A DNA stretch of 63,308 nucleotides. Origin: an uncultured Alistipes sp. (GTDB taxonomy: Bacteria; Bacteroidota; Bacteroidia; Bacteroidales; Rikenellaceae). The notes beneath the pieces are model-generated. The model saw only the letters and a program-made list of their open reading frames with translations, was not told the DNA's origin and made no database searches. Position 1 is the first letter of the stretch. Every line of letters starts with the position of its first letter. The position numbers were made by a program, and so were the translations under genes. Below are positions 62,676-63,308 of the stretch, in pieces. The stretch spans positions 1 through 63,308 of the forward strand of contig CAJGEC010000010.1 in NCBI GenBank assembly GCA_904502285.1, written 5' to 3'.

Positions 62676-63308
62676 ATGAGAAAGTTTTTATGCTTGGCTC
62701 TTGGCGTAGTAGCTACGCTGACAGCAATGGTAGGATGCTCCTACGATGACGAGGCAATCTGGAAAGAGATTGAGAGTGTGAAGGATCGAGTTGATATGCT
62801 CGAAGAGTCTGTTATCAAGACCAACGAAGATATCGTTACGTTGCAGACTATAGTCAATGCGCTACAGAAAAATGTCTTTGTCGTGTCGGTGACACCTACC
62901 GCAGAAGGATATACTATTGTATTCTCTGATGGTACCACCGCCGAGATTAAGAGTGGCAAGGATGGTGCGAATGGCGCAAATGCCCCCGTTATCTCCGTGA
63001 AGCAGGATGCTGATGGCAACTACTACTGGACTATGGATGGTGAGTGGCTATTGGTTGATGGTGAGCGTGTTAGAGCAAATGGTATCGATGGCGAGGCTGG
63101 TGCTAATGGCGAGAATGGTATCGATGGCGAGGATGCTATAGCTCCACAGGTGCGTATTAACGATGCGACGAAGGAGTGGGAAATCTCTACCGATGGCGGC
63201 GAGACTTGGGTTTCAACAGGTGTCGTAGCCGAGGGTAAGGATGGTGCTAATGGATCGAATGGCACTGACGGCACAAATGGCACAAATGGCACAAATGGCG
63301 ACTCGCTA
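62676..63308 (+). CDS. DUF4988-type lipoprotein with collagen-like Gly-X-Y tracts (3' end cut off)
   Basis: 211 residues visible, no stop before the edge. Lipobox AMVGCSY (Cys21). A coiled-coil (about 25-65, EIESVKDRVDMLEESV) is followed by a beta domain (VVSVTPTAEGYTIVFSDGTTAEI). Gly-X-Y runs follow (KDGANGANA, GIDGEAGANGENGIDGEDA, and DGANGSNGTDGTNGTNGTNG at the edge). Between them are repeated segments with YYWTMDGEWLL and EWEISTDGGETWV. This is the DUF4988 (PL29 N-terminal) type seen in Bacteroidota surface lipoproteins. The upstream cobalamin riboswitch suggests a part in B12 capture, perhaps with a TonB-dependent receptor past the edge. Confidence 0.88.
   Translation, partial: MRKFLCLALGVVATLTAMVGCSYDDEAIWKEIESVKDRVDMLEESVIKTNEDIVTLQTIVNALQKNVFVVSVTPTAEGYTIVFSDGTTAEIKSGKDGANGANAPVISVKQDADGNYYWTMDGEWLLVDGERVRANGIDGEAGANGENGIDGEDAIAPQVRINDATKEWEISTDGGETWVSTGVVAEGKDGANGSNGTDGTNGTNGTNGDSL

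Overview
The window reads as a stretch of a Bacteroidales chromosome (gut-type Bacteroidota). The evidence is a SusC/SusD/SusE-F starch uptake locus, the Bacteroidota vegetative promoter (TTTG, about 19 bp, TAnnTTTG) in front of many genes, a short primary sigma factor, DUF5606 and DUF5689 proteins, a Porin_10 protein and a GH109 glycosidase. Family cannot be fixed from the sequence alone; Rikenellaceae/Alistipes-like is possible but unproven. Gene density is high, with compact operons and many intrinsic terminators.

Left part (1-17.4 kb). A starch/maltodextrin locus on the minus strand runs transporter, susC, susD, susE/F-like, and the last gene is cut by the window edge. Divergent from it is a LytS/LytTR-type two-component pair, followed by a Wza-like export lipoprotein, a Wzc-like tyrosine autokinase and a small HAD phosphatase. 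Then come, on the minus strand, a lytic transglycosylase, a Porin_10 protein and phosphatidylserine synthase.

Middle (17.4-38.5 kb). A GDP-mannose gene (manC) precedes an operon lon-kdsB-kdsA-kdsD-ubiD family-comEA-like that covers protein quality control and all the Kdo supply steps up to CMP-Kdo. rpsU, a secreted DPP-IV-like peptidase, proS, rpsT, four tRNA genes (Glu, Pro, Val, Asn) and a FecCD-type ABC importer follow. A 175-bp segment starting inside the tRNA-Pro 3' end is duplicated. A GH109-type lipoprotein and a NahK-like sugar kinase form a likely N-acetylhexosamine salvage pair.

Right part (38.5-63.3 kb). A minus-strand cluster of poorly characterised proteins (DUF5689 lipoprotein, DUF1963, Sel1 repeats, unknown) faces a KY-type transglutaminase-like protein. 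The minus-strand operon lptB-aroA-aroC-prmC-recX is divergent from recQ-rsmA. Further on are a second DUF5689 lipoprotein, a DUF5606 protein, an MscS channel, serB, a type II restriction-modification pair inserted between serB and rpoD, era, a TPR protein and an MFS transporter. The window ends in a cobalamin riboswitch leading into a truncated DUF4988/collagen-like lipoprotein. No CRISPR array, rRNA, integrase or transposase gene was seen.
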